Shown here: positions 21,396 through 33,993 of the stretch, piece after piece
Numbering within the stretch: position 1 is the first letter of the stretch
Layout: each line of letters opens with the position of its first letter
DNA from: Pochonia chlamydosporia 170
Taxonomy: Eukaryota > Ascomycota > Sordariomycetes > Hypocreales > Clavicipitaceae
DNA length: 64,000 nucleotides
Reading direction: 5' to 3'
Assembly (NCBI RefSeq): GCF_001653235.2
Contig: NC_035793.1
Location: 4,278,001 to 4,342,000 of the forward strand
Translations under genes and position numbers: made by a program
The notes under the pieces: generated by a model
What the model saw: the letters and a program-made list of their open reading frames with translations, nothing else
Database searches by the model: none
What the model was told of the DNA's origin: nothing

Positions 21396-22369
21396 TGGAG
21401 CCACTGCAAGACGCTAATAAGGGAAAAGGGACCTTTGGGCCGGTTTTGGGGGCGAAGAAAGCGGCCCAGAGATAATACATGCCCCCAATGGAACGCCGGA
21501 GAGACGCAGTCTCTTCCCGTGGGCGGAGAACCAATTCATCCACGTCCACGACGGCTACCTGGGGATGAAATTAGTAGCTTATCCAGCACAGCAGCCGTGG
21601 ATTGAAATCACGAAGCTTTTCAATGGACTGATTTCCATTGCAAGGGAATGTTTAACGGGATAGGAGGACTCTGGGACCAGCAAACAAAAGTACTCTTTAT
21701 CCGAAACTTACAGATCGAGGCGACATTAAAAGAAAACACAGAATGTTGTTAGTACGAATAAGTAGTCAAATGGTGCCCTACAAAAGCATCCCTGAAATTC
21801 CAGCCAGTCGACCGTCAAACTCGTCAAACTGGCTTCAGATGACGACCTTGTAGGAACAGGGGAGGGAAAGACGATGAAAGCTGCTCCTGTTGTTGACGAC
21901 ATAGCTAGACTAGCCTCGGGCAGAAGATGCTCTGGGCATGGGGAAACAACAGGTCTCGTTGTACCGCATCTGGGCCAGGCTACCCCGGCGCCTCTTCTAC
22001 TGCTATGTAACATACTCAAACGTCTACATTATGCTGATCGCGTACACTGAAGCGATATGGATGCAACTGTGCCGAATATTCTTAGCAACCCAGTCCTAGG
22101 AGTCATTTAGAGTTGAAACTCTGAAGTCCAAACAACTTATCATACCATCCTACCTAGAGTTCTATGACTATTTCTAGTAAGACATGTTCCCCGATGGCCC
22201 AGATACCTTGGACTACCTATAGGGGTCTACAGGCGGCGAGGGAATTCAGCCTCACAACGGGGCTTGGTCAACCGATACTGCAAATATTGAATCAAATCAA
22301 ATTGCGTAGGTCGATTGATAGATCCCAAAATCCGCACTAATGTATGTAGGAAGGCATAGCCTTGGGGCG
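21396..22369. other. Intergenic, including a possible former GPCR tail
   Basis: The stretch 21396-21602 is open in the GPCR frame after its stop. Beyond that, a minus-strand 97-codon frame (21726-22019) rich in Ser/Pro could be a distant last exon of the SAT4 gene but has no clear splice link. Confidence 0.3.
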
Positions 22370-23675
22370 TCACGACCCATTTTTACCCGTACGTTCACTA
22401 GAATTGCTTACCTGAGGTAAAGCAACCGCCTCAACATCCTCATCTGCTTCGCAAATGGTCCTTAGTTCGGGCTCAGGCGGCTGTGCCTCGGTTCCAAGGC
22501 TGCCGTAGAGGATAAGATTTAGAAGGGGCCTTAAGATTGGAATGCAAGCTAACGAATATGTTAGCGCCAACTGTGTGCAGTGGATGCTCTGACATACCAC
22601 ATATTATGCCGATATGTACTTCGAGACCGACGTATATCGACTCATTAATTTGGTTCCAAGTTATGTCGAGTGATTGTGCGCTGACGGTAGCGGAAACAAC
22701 GGTTCGCAAGGTAGTAATACACACCACGCTGATTGTGCATCTGTCAGCTTAGCGACTTGCTCGCTTCCACGCGCATTTGAACTCACAAGACGCCTCCGGC
22801 AAAGGTGCAGATAATAGCTATCTTCTGTGCCAATCGGAGGTGAAGTTTCCAGATATACAGAGCGGGAAGAATAATGAGGAACACATCTGTGATGATGTTG
22901 ACGATGGACCACCCCAGGTTTAGCTTGAACGTGTTTACGTTGCATGAGTAGTCAGATGCCGGCATTGGATGAAGAGCATCAAACCTTTCCCAGTATGCAC
23001 GTATTGGTATGCATGTTAAAATAAAGAGCACCATCTAGTTTCAATTAGCAACGTGCCGCCCTTGACACACGTCGAGTATAAGTGCAAACATACTCCAGTG
23101 ACTGCCCACGTCCAGATCAAGCCAAGCAAAATCCAAATTAGGGGCTTAATCGACTCTTCAATGTCAAAGATACGCCAATATAGGGCAAGTATTGATGATT
23201 TTATAAGGGAGATAGACCAGCAGAAGAGCTGTATATTGAGGAAAGTCGTCTGAGCCCAACCCTTCCAAGCATCGACCGGAGCCACCCAAATATGCCTGCC
23301 GAATCCATACTTTCCCTCTATGCGTCAGCCGTGTTAGTTCGGCGTACAAAGGATGTAAAAAAGAGCTATGTGTAGCTTACTCCAGAAAATATTAGTAAAC
23401 GTCATCGTCCCCGTACAGACCTGTTACTTTCCATTAGCTTTATATCCAACACGTAGCTAGACGTTTAATAGCCCGAGTATGGCTAGCAATACCAATGAGG
23501 CCAGAATCAGCCAGTCATCAAACCATAGTCGACTTTTTGTAAGTCTTCTACAAATGAAACGGAGAGCCGTAGCTATGATCGCTAGCACCAAAGTTGTTGA
23601 CCAGGCGGCGACGAGATGGGGGTATTTAGTTGCAGTGAGGTCAGTCCCCGGCGGAGGCGCTCCAATAATTGGCAT
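22370..23675 (-). CDS. SAT4/rhodopsin-domain (PTH11-like) integral membrane protein
   Basis: Six exons (23675-23463, 23420-23381, 23317-23094, 23034-22787, 22740-22598, 22548-22370) with introns of 42, 63, 59, 46, 49 bp give 348 codons in frame. Family marks in order: FDDWLILASLVL (TM2), VCTGTMTFTN, YGFGRHIWVAP, FLNIQLFCWSISLIKSSILALYWRIF cut here at its YWRIF end, a long extracellular segment with conserved Cys, NIITDVFLIILPALYIWKL, ITTLRTVVSA, TWNQINESIYVGLEVHIGII and CIPILRPL. SAT4-domain proteins are fungal seven-helix proteins; PTH11 is a surface sensor in Magnaporthe. The first donor, GTCTAG, is weak but the exon it joins is clearly homologous. The start uses ATG 23675. A GTAAGC at 22411 could lead to a further C-terminal exon instead of the stop at 22370. 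Confidence 0.82.
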
Positions 23676-26600
23676 GGTGGAAGAAAGAAATTGCACATTC
23701 TACTCCTTGGTACATCAATTTCACAAATCTGGCCAAGGAATCATTCTTATAGGTTCACTTAACGACGAAGGGCAGGTTGATGGAGGCGTCGGGCCGACAG
23801 ACAGACAAGCCTCTGCCAACCGTGTATTCAAGCTATTGCCGTGTCATGTCCAGTCTCGGCTTAAAGAGGCCCCGAGGGTTCTGTAGGAGGTCTTTGAGCT
23901 GTGAATCGCCAAGAACGGCTTATAGTCAGCTGTATTATGCATGCCCTAGACGAGTCGGGACCGTTGTCGCCTGGGAGAGCGGCAAAGAAAACATCGGTAT
24001 GGTCGGACCAGACTCGTCGGAATCCAGCCCGATGTCGAACCAACCCAATCAGAGTCAACGCCAGCAACCAGAAAAACATCCATGTGAATGACCTCAACAG
24101 GACAAGTCGTCAATGAGAGTGACGCCATCGCCCGGGAACAGTATTGAAAAGCGAACGGAAGCGGGCTCGTCTCGGGATACCAGTGATTGGCTACTTGGTC
24201 TACACCGCCGTTTACTACAATAGGTTCAGCGAAGGCGAGTGACATTCGTTACGATTATGATGCGGAAAATTCACAACCTAGGAAATATTCTTACAGCACG
24301 GATTCAAAGTTGCCGCCTCCTGGCGCAATAAATAGTGTGTGTACGGAGTATGTGTGTGGGTCATCCTGTTTCTGTCGTTCTTTCAATCACTCCTGCGTCA
24401 ACACGCCTATGTGGCATAATAGGTGGCGCCATCTGGACCGTTCCGTTGGACTGGGATATCTCAGCCAGAGGCGCATCACGCAACGTGGTGAGCAATAACT
24501 GGGGTTACGACGATGCAACCAGACCTTTGAGGAGCTATTAAATCCCTGATTATTAGCTGCTTTCGAGGGCGGCTCAAAGCTACCCCCCTCCCTTAACCCT
24601 CACTAGCAGGACCCTTATTTTCAACAGCTATTCCGGGAAGTTCAGTGATCATTTGGGTCCGCATGGAGGCGCAGATGGCGGAGACAACTGAGTTGAAGAC
24701 GCTCGGCTCAGACCTTGAAAGGACAGGATACTCTCCATGCAGTTGCGAATGGATTGGGAAAGAAGGCTTTGGGTGCCGAATGCAATTTGACGCCAACAAT
24801 TTAGTCACCGCCGTTTTTATTTGCTTATTCGGACTGTCTCGAATATGTCCGCTTGCTCGATCATATCTCAAATGCTTGGACAACCGTAGTTTTCAAGGCA
24901 AGGGACTCCACGGCTTATATTGAGGCATGGCCTTTGGTGTTAGTTGTTGGCAGTGATATGTGAGTTGACTATTCGAGGAGAGGAAAAAAGTGTCCCGTAT
25001 AGCCAGCAGATTCAGTGCCGTTGTTGACAACAAACAACTGGCTTTAGCCATTTGAGGAGAAAGAGAAGCAAAAGTAAAAGAAACCTACACATTGAAACAA
25101 AAGAAAAGAAATATTGAATAATCTACGCAAGATGTTGCTGTCAGAAGCCGCTTTCGTCATCCTCCCCAACAGCTCTCGTTGACACATTCCTCTTTCCCGC
25201 GGAATTAGCCAACATCCAGAACGAGACAGAAGGTAGCACGACGCAACAATTCTCTCAGCCACCACCAGGGAGCACAAATCTGAAGAAAAGATGTTCGGAT
25301 TGACGGCCGTGTGCTTCATGTAACACCAGACTTGGCACATGGGACTAGAATATTCCGAGCAGCTTGGTGAAAAGGACTGCATCTGAAACATCCCATCACA
25401 GAAACGCATGGTAGATACGGAGTACATCATCTTGCATTGGCCAACAGGATATGACCCGTTACATTGTGGCGCACGGCGCCCGGGGGGCTAGATCTACCAA
25501 CTTTTTCGATCTCTGCACCTTGACTCGGCTGTCACACCAACTCCAATGGAATTTAGCGACGCCCTTGACACCGGCGGCAAACTATTCAAATGGTTATAGG
25601 AAACCTCTGTGTCCTGTCCTGGATACCTTCAACAGTCTGCTATGTCGGCCAACTTTTGTCTGGACCAGGTTGGCCGTGACGTATTCTTCGAATTGACAGT
25701 TCAACTCTGCCACAGCTTCGGACCGCTCTGGCTTGAATTGACATTCGCGCCTTCTGGAGTAGTGGTCCGTCCCCCAGTCGTTTGCATCTGAATGAGATGG
25801 ATCCCGATAACTTGCCGTGTGGCTTTATGAGCCAGCCCGTCTAGCATCCCGACGCGTGATAACGCAACTGCGCCTATCCTACCTCACTTTCGCTTGGGTC
25901 CCTCCCCTTAGATCTAGGTAGCTCAACTTCCACGAGGGGCTGGATCGTAGGGGCCGTTGGAGGGAAGTTCATCAGGGAACGATAAGCCTACCCATAGAAG
26001 CAACCCCCAATCACAAGGTAACCAGATGTTTCTGACGCCTTCTTCAACTCGCGACGGAAGTCTCTCCAGACAAGGCAGTTCTCGAGCAAAGCAGAGCACC
26101 TGCGAAGGATAGGAGCTGTGGAACCGCCAACAAAAGCTTGGGGAAACCTCCAAGTCATCGCCGACTGTCTCCATCATGGCGCTTATATCTCAAAATAGTG
26201 ACTTCCTCGACGTTGGGGAGAAACACGTTTCCCTGCCAGAAACGCCAAGACGGGTCTGGGCATCAGACATGAGCGACTTGAACTGAAGCCCACCTATCCA
26301 CTGAATTTGGGGGTGATTTTAATATGACCCATAGGAACAAGTATGCTACGAATGGTTGCAGATGATCCTGTTTTCCCAGCCATCTACCGCCGTTGTACTC
26401 ACGCCAATCCATTCTACATGTTCTAGGCGGAATTTGCGACGCTATTGATACCAAGAACGTCGAGTGCTCATAGCTAATTCAAGTGTGGCGAGGCAATCGT
26501 GGTTAAAAGGAGTACTTGACATTGTAGGCTCATGGTAGACGTTTGGGCTATGATCTGACAATGGGTATGCTGCTGTTGGAAGCAACTTGGCCAAGAGGGA

Positions 26601-29600
26601 ACGGCGTTGGCTCTCGTATCACCGTTTGATCAATTCTAGATGAAAATGGAAGTCATATATCATGGGTAACCTTTTAGGACCTATCTTACGCCTCAATCTC
26701 GGTTTAGTCATAGGTATACCATCTGGAAGCTTTGGTATCATTCGTTTTGTGGTCGGATATGGCTGCGAGCCAACATCGTCAAAAGTGAAGGGTCAAAATT
26801 AGTTGTTGATGAGCACCAGCACCACCGCTATGCCCATCATTCCTCTGTACCAAAGTTCTGAGCCCGCCCAGTGTAGATACAACTCGCTCGCTATAATCTC
26901 AAAGTTGTGAGCCACAACCATGGTGCCCGTCTTTCTGGGGATCAGTTTTCTCTGTTAGCACTGACACCCGCTGGCATGTTCATGAAGATTCTAGGCTCTA
27001 TGTGCGTTTGCAACGTCCATACACATGACTGGTGGCTTTATTTCCATGATGCTATGGGAGAAAACACACATTTTGGTGGCGCAGGTGAACCTCTATGCAA
27101 AGTTGATTGGCTCATGCCACCCTCGCCGCCAGCCGGATGAGCACCAACAGAGCCAATGTTTTTCAATAGCAGAGCAGGAGTTGTGTCCGATGTGACCAGC
27201 CACCTTCCCACAATTATGGAGAAAGTGAAACATCAGTATTCAGCCGCCACGTAAGATTTGATCATTCTTGGTAGGTCCTCGGGATGATGGGGAAGTCTGC
27301 TGCCTCGACGCTGTGTTGTTTTGGAACCTGGGCGATATCACATGCAGAGTACATGAAGTAAAGTGACATGATTCTCTTTTACAGTAACTAAAATGTGAAT
27401 TATGGGCTATACGAGGATGGAAAAATTATTTGGTAAACCCTGAACGCAACTGACGGGAAACGGCTGACCAGTTGAATTTACAAAACCCCGAAAACGCCTC
27501 ATATGTAGCTGAAGCCACGCAGCATTCACTCAAGAGTGCCCTTACAGCGATCAGGACATTTTTATGTCATTTTTCATTACTAATTGCAGCTGCATGCAAC
27601 CCTATTGAGCCAGGGCAGAGGTGTAAAAGAGCAGGGCATTTCTGGGAAACGGCCGCCGTAAAAGACACCGTATGCTCGCATGTTTCAAAAGGGCTTTCTG
27701 AGCCCATACTCACCTTGTGGCTGGTCACAAAGTGTGAGCGGGTGTCTACCTTAATCCTAGCGAAACGACACATCACATTAACATACCACGTGCTATGAAA
27801 AACCGCAGCTATAAAATGTAACCAGTATCCGACAGTTGTCGATATTTTTGAACCGGCGGTCAAAGACTGGTACTATGGCTGCAGAGTGGCAGCTTTTATT
27901 GCAAAAATACAAACGTAGTATTCTCTATAGACGCCAACAGCTTCTAAATAAGTGTATCACAAATGCGTCTTGCCCATCCGTGATGGGGAAGAGGCAGATG
28001 CCGAGGATTGTGTGGCAAGTACTGGTCAAAGACCGCATGTCATTGAATAGGGCACTAGCACAAGAGACTTATAGAATGAACGAGACGGAAGGCCGTGTTC
28101 TCCTTACTGGCGTGGCCTGGGTCTACAGATGTAGTTCACTATCCATGACTATCTTAGTACCAAATCACACATATGCAAGCCATAAGAGGCTAACGAAACA
28201 GATATCTTGGGGTCGTATACTAGTCGCAGCTGCTGGTTTATGCTTCACAAGTGCCTTGGGCGATACGCTGCCGTGGCGAAGATATATTTTCCTCAATGAT
28301 TGCTGAGCACTTGCTTGACGAGGTATTGTGGGCTGGGTGCCTAGCACAGTGTCTCTCCGTCAAAACAATCGCAACAATTTGGTCCAATATATCGCTGCTC
28401 ATATATATATATATATATATACGAGCGTCAAACATTCAGTTACTGCATAACATACGCACTAGTTGCTTGCCTTCCTCTAAGACGACCGACTGGTTCCTCG
28501 ATTTTGAGTAATATCACTTCCACTTCTTGGTGCGCTTTCCAGACGAACCTTCATGCCGACGACAGTCCCGAGAAATAAGTTTTGACCATACACGCTAAAC
28601 TCGTATTAGTCTTACTTTGTCTCTACGTTGGGTGAATCTTAACAGATAGACTTGAAGATTATGTCTATTGCCTGGCCTTTGTAAGTCCCTCCGGAGATGA
28701 TGTCAACGGAATATAACCTGTACTGTCTCTCTCCATCAGCGGAGCGTTCCCTTTTGCTGGAATAAACTAGCGGTCAATTTTCTTGGATAGATGACCACCT
28801 GGTAGCTGTTCATTCTAATATTATTAGGCCTGGGGATCATCTTGCGGTGTTATTATGCCCTGGCTTCGTATCTAAGATCTGTCAATAAACTCGGATCAAA
28901 TGGTCACCATTCCCGTGAGTATGCGCCACAGCATCTGCTATATGAAAGTCTGTTACTGTTAAAAATGGTTCGTACAACGAAGCCTTTTCCCATTAGCTTA
29001 GGCGAGTGCGGCATCAGATTGATACTAGAACTTCCAGAACTGTTGAAGTCCGAGCACATAATAAGTATGTCATATTCCCCCTCTATTATGTCGCAGGCTG
29101 ATAGAGCCTTTCGGCTTAGAGAAGAGAGCGTGCGATCTGCGAAAATAGGCTGAACTTCAGCCACCAGAAAAGGGGTTTTGCTCCTGTGGGATTTCGACAT
29201 ATTCAAGTAATCATAGAATATGCACTAGGCTAAATTCAGCGGCTTTCCTTTACCGCCCGGGCAGTTTGCCTTACAATTATCTGGATTGGGCGGATTCACT
29301 CATCCAATTTCCAGGATAAATTTGCACCTAGCTGCTCCAAGCGCGAAAAAAAAAAAAAACCCCCTGCAAAAATAGCTAACACGTGAGCATCTCCTCCTTT
29401 TATTGGCATTCACGTAGCCCCCCGTAGGACAGAACATTGCTGATAAGAGTTGGTCGTATTTTGTGCGGAATACGGGTTTCTCCCATCAGGTAATACGAAA
29501 TTGCCTTACTAAATCTAGTTAGCTGCTATCTTTGTGCGCGTTATGCACGCTTTTCAGCTGTAATCTCGCGGGATCGCATCCAGAAGCAGCTGTTGGTCGC

Positions 29601-30203
29601 TTCATCTAATCTGCTGCAGAAATTACGGTCACAATTGCTTGCATTGGCGTTCCAGTCTGCTATCTTTTGAATAGGGGATACCATGACACATTGACGCCGG
29701 GTAAGAGCAGAGATGCTAACAATTCCAGCCAGCAAGCGCTACACACCACTGGCGGTACTTGCTGCCATAGCCATGTTGTGTAGAATGCAGATTCCGCCAG
29801 AGTGTTGCGGTGCTGCTAGTGGTTCTCACACACCGGTGGCAGGACCTTCACAGATGGTCGTGATCCTGGGTTATTAGAGTACAGATCATGTTGTCTAGGT
29901 GTCAGAAGGATAGAAGATAAGCATTCCGAACGGGCTTACAACTCACCCCATTCTCACCATATGAGCAGGACGCTGTGACACTCGAATATGTGAACCAGAT
30001 CCAAGTGTGCTGACTGAGTTCAAACCTGTGGTATGGCACGTTGGCAATTATATTATTACTTATGGGCAATCAACTGGTTTTTGTACCAGGTGAAGTTGCT
30101 CGCACCATGATTATGTTTTCTAATCTCGTGTTGTTCAGCTCATTTTAGCGTGGCCCTGTGGAGGTTGAATGCCACCAAGACTTCCACCACGCGCTTGTAA
30201 CCG
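23676..30203. other. 6.5 kb without a supportable gene
   Basis: All open frames are short and none shows a motif, signal peptide or consistent splice chain on either strand. It contains an (AT)n microsatellite and an A14/C5 run at 29347-29365. It could contain decayed genes; a few frames (plus 27836-28306, plus 28842-29153, minus 24593-24883) read somewhat protein-like but I cannot identify them. Confidence 0.4.
28400..28421. repeat. (AT)n microsatellite
   Basis: About eleven uninterrupted AT dinucleotides. Confidence 0.9.
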
Positions 30204-30380
30204 CTGCAGTGATTTGATCGTTCCACTAGTCAGCTTCGCCTTTGATTGTGATACGAGGAATAAAAAAAAAGGGGGTCGTGGCACTAGTAAGGCACGCAAT
30301 CTTTTCGCGCTCTGGTCCCTGAGACACAATGCAACTAACGGCTCGGAAGATTCCAAACCAGGCTAAGCCTTGGCAGTCTA
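30204..30380 (+). repeat. Dispersed ~180 bp repeat, copy A (direct repeat of 38775-38960)
   Basis: Shares long colinear blocks with copy B in the same orientation: CTGCAGTGAT at the start, CCACTAGTCAGC, TACGAGGAAT, an A-run followed by GGGGG, CCTGAGACACAATGC, and TTCCAAACCAGG near the end. Divergence between blocks shows an old duplication. It lies 5' of the first glycosyltransferase-like gene. Nature unknown; no terminal inverted repeats seen. Confidence 0.8.
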
Positions 30381-30648
30381 GACTAACTGAGACCACTTCA
30401 GACCTAGATCACTCTGATTAATGCCTGGCATCTGACTCGAAGGGCCGTTGGCGAAATTGTAGAATGGAGCATAGGGCTTACGGCGGGGCATAATGCATTA
30501 CCTCCAATACTTGCATAACCAGGTCATCGAACAAAGAATGTACTGCGAAGACTTGCTATATCTACGGCCTCAGCCTCCTGGTCATGAGCCACCCCAGGAA
30601 ATGTACGGGCTACACGTCATCGGGCCGGTAGTTATACAGGCTAACGAG

Positions 30649-32189
30649 ATGTATTCCCCATTCATTCTTAGGAGAATAGCTATAGCTATCGGTCTACTTT
30701 TGTCTGTACTATTATTTTGTCGATATATAACGATTTCTGATATTCGCCAACGAATACCAATACTGCACAAGTCCAATGGATCCTCGGTTAGTAGAAAAGC
30801 TTTCCGCTTATTGCAGAGTGCTAATAGGAAACGTACCAAGACACTACCTGGACTTACCAGCTGGGACAAGCCAAGTCATGTTTCCAAGGTCATGGCGCTC
30901 GTCTTTTTTGGGAGGCGGCAAACGGTGTCAATTCTGGATTGTTACTTAAAGGTCAGCTGCAGAAGCCATCCCCATTCTCAATCCATGGCTAACTCTTGGA
31001 GCAATATAGCGGAATCTAGTTAAAAACGGAGGAGTTCTCGACGGTGTCATATTTGTCGTCCGAACGAAAGATGCGGCGAACCTGGCGTTATTAGACAAGA
31101 TGATGGCGAGCGAGCCAGCCTACGAGAGGCTGCAAGTTAATCTCAACTCCGAGGGATATACGAGTTCTTACGATTACATCAAAGATGATGTGATGTATAT
31201 CAAGATGGATGATGATATTGTAAACCCGACTCTATTGCCACGCTGTTCCTGGTTATCCGTTCTCACGAAAGAAATAGGTATATATCGAAGACACAGCAAT
31301 CAAGGCCATTGCAAGTGCCAAAGCGTCCCGGCCAGACGTTTACATTATGTCTGCCAACGTCATTAATCAAATTCTCTTCAGCTGGCTTCACAGAAACTTT
31401 GGCGCTGTGAAGCCGTATCTGCCGGAACTCACCGAAATACCCGCCGATAACGACACTTTGCCGCTCACAGACTGGAGAACGTCTGTGTTGCCATCATGGG
31501 AAGGACCAGCGGATTTTCAGCAGGAGACTTGGAGCACAGAGCGGCATCCCAATCATAGATGGCTTCCGGTCAGAGGAAGGAATGCATATCCTCTAAACGA
31601 CACACCAATAGCTAAAGTGGACTACACCTATGGCTATTCTCATAAACACTGGCAAGTAGCCGCACAAGAGCACTACAGTTTGCTGGAAAACCTGGAGAAC
31701 AACGAATTATGGCGATATAGGTTTCCTACCTGGGATTTTCAGCTTCAGCGAATGGGTATCCAATTCGTGGCAATAATGGGTAAAGACATAAACCTAGCAA
31801 AGCCAATCCCGCCTGATGACGAACATCATTTTACGGTAGAAATGCCAACACGGCTTGGACGACGTAAGTGCTACAGCCCCCAGCCATCTGACTTTGGGAA
31901 AGCTTGGTGGAGGGAATACGTGGAGTTCAATATCTTTCGTCGGTTATGTTGATGGAGACGGCCAATCTACGGATTGCTATTTGGGACACCGTACAACAAT
32001 TACTAACTAACTCTAATAGATGCTGCAGCTGACGGCACCGGAGTCGTAGCTCACTTTGCTTATGGGCCGCAATCCGGCGACCCTGGAGTGCAAAGTACAG
32101 ATCTATTGGACAGGTACAGAATGTTCGCTCGAGAGAAAATATGCAGAGGGGATTTACTATGGACACCCCATGACGATTCTAATTTATAG
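30649..32189 (+). CDS. Putative glycosyltransferase, type II membrane protein (paralogue 1)
   Basis: Four exons (30649-30951, 31010-31219, 31278-31863, 32020-32189) with introns of 58, 58 and 156 bp give 422 codons in frame. A short N-terminal tail and one hydrophobic helix (AIAIGLLLSVLLFCRYI) form a signal anchor, as in Golgi/ER glycosyltransferases. The luminal part begins with VMALVFFGRRQTVSILDCYLK, then RNLVKNGGVLDGVIF and a DxD-like metal site in YIKMDDDIVYIEDTA (exon 2/3 junction). That aspartate cluster, expected to bind the nucleotide sugar with a divalent ion, is the main reason for the call. Exon 2 is 210 bp, identical in length to that of the paralogue at 33994. The family is common in fungi but I cannot name its CAZy number. 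With a GH36-type gene nearby, a role in a galactose- or oligosaccharide-containing glycan is possible. Confidence 0.75.
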
Positions 32190-33993
32190 ATGTAAAGTAT
32201 TGCCAAAGCATAAAGAATGGAGTTATGATGTTAGACACAACAATATTAAAATCGGAATCAACAGCGATGTACACTTTGGTATAGACGGCATAGCCTTCTG
32301 CTAGTATCAACCATGCAAGAAGAGGGCCGGGAGGGGCCGTTCGAATACTTTGCCAGCCCAAATGATTACGTGATACCTAGAGTTTCATTTGATACGCAAT
32401 GGTATTAACTGAAGCCAAGCGCAGGCAATTCGTATTCAAGATGCGAGTAAAGTAGACTGCATTTAGCATTGTCCCGCCCGACGTATCCAAGCTTGCGTAC
32501 TTTACATGCTACTGGGTTTTGCCCGAAGTGCAGGCTGGCTCCATGCAGCAACTAACTTAAAAGAAGCATATCGCGTTTTAGCACGAAGATCCAAAAAGTC
32601 AGCCTTGATGCCAATGCGGTGGAACCAGCCGGTAGACGTACAGGGATCATGGTTAAAGGTCCTCTGTAAGGCCAGATTATAAATATTGTGCCATTGACAT
32701 TAAGGGCTCAATGCGTCCGTGAACAAAATATGGCATTCGCTGACTCGTAAGCTCCAGGGCAAGGTACTTGGCAACTAGCTATCTAACACGCTTTCTATGA
32801 ACTTTCAGAAGGTGACAGCTTCAAGCATAGTCCATTCCACAGAACGAGCTTTTATAATCATTTTCCTCTCGCCAAGTAGGATACCGGCTGAAATCTTCAG
32901 TTGGCCAGTCAGTACAAAGTGCACGTGGTTGAGGGCCTGGATACAGCTGCTCTCGTAGATGGAGTTTCAAACGCGACTGTTGTATTCAGTTTCAATCCCA
33001 TATAATGCCAACTGAGTACGCACGTCCTTGTATGGGCTGTTCCCGGCGGCAAACACGACACTTGCAATCACACCGTGACCGTGACGCGGTCGGGTGGCGC
33101 ATATCAGCTATATCTGGATCACCAGGTACGCACTTAATTTCGAATATGACTCGATGATCTAGGAAAGCGAATGATTATAGTCAATGCTACTTTCGTCCCA
33201 CCTACAGACATTTGTTTCGGCGTGGGTTTTATCCTGCAGTTGCGTGAACGTTTCGGCATGACCGATCCCGATCTGGCCGTTGCACAATGCCATGGAAGTG
33301 AATGCATGAACTCTGACCACTCCAGACACTCTCCTCGACCGAGCAAAACTATTTCTGGCTGAATAATACCCACGGTAATATTAGTATTTTTCTCCCACAG
33401 TACTAAAGTGTGCAATGGCAACCAACCCCGGATTCTGGTATGGTATTGTAACTGGCCACCGAACAGCTAGTCCTTCCCGGTGCGAACGAGAATGGTCATA
33501 AGACGATCGACATTTCGCCAAACACATTCTCTGAACCGTTTGGAAACTGCGAATGGTTATTGCGGGAGTCTAACGCGGAGCCAGACGTCTTGAAAAATCG
33601 GATACCTGTGTAACTTCCAGCGGATTGTGGCAATTACTACAAACGGAGCATGAAAAACACAACTTCATAACTTGGAAGGCTGTTATACCACCCCAATTGC
33701 TCTCGAAAGTATCTATAGTCTATCTAATAACCTACTTGTTCAATTACTTGCTTTGCTGCGCACAGTCTTTTAGCTTGCGGTCAAATCGTCGGAGTACGTT
33801 TCCATACCCCTCCTCCCTTCTCCGGGTTTCATTTTATCTCTTTAGCCCAAGCTCACTCAGTTCACGTGAATCTAAAAGTTGCAATAGTCGCACGGTCTTC
33901 GAATAGCTTTACCGGTTGTATAATCAATAGCCAAGTTCGGACCATTTCCAGTCGGTCCCTTGCTGCACATCAAAACTTGCTTAAGTCAGCAAA
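32190..33993. other. Intergenic between the two glycosyltransferase-like genes, with a possible gene relic
   Basis: Nearly 1.8 kb. A plus-strand frame at about 32900-33130 reads like protein in two pieces (QYKVHVVEGLDTAALVDG and HVLVWAVPGGKHDTCNHT) split by an in-frame TAA near 33003, preceded by a CTTCAG acceptor-like site at about 32899. I could not extend it. Nothing else is seen. Confidence 0.35.

Noticed and set aside
23861..24097. Minus-strand frame with signal-peptide-like start (MRSFTWMFFWLLALTLIGL)
   Set aside because: Remainder is low-quality and overlapped by other equally open frames; no support beyond one hydrophobic stretch.
25044..25430. 128-codon minus-strand frame rich in Cys and Phe
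   Set aside because: Starts in no promoter context and ends in a poly-Phe run from T-rich DNA; looks like composition.
27836..28306. 156-codon plus-strand frame
   Set aside because: No motif; start region not convincing.
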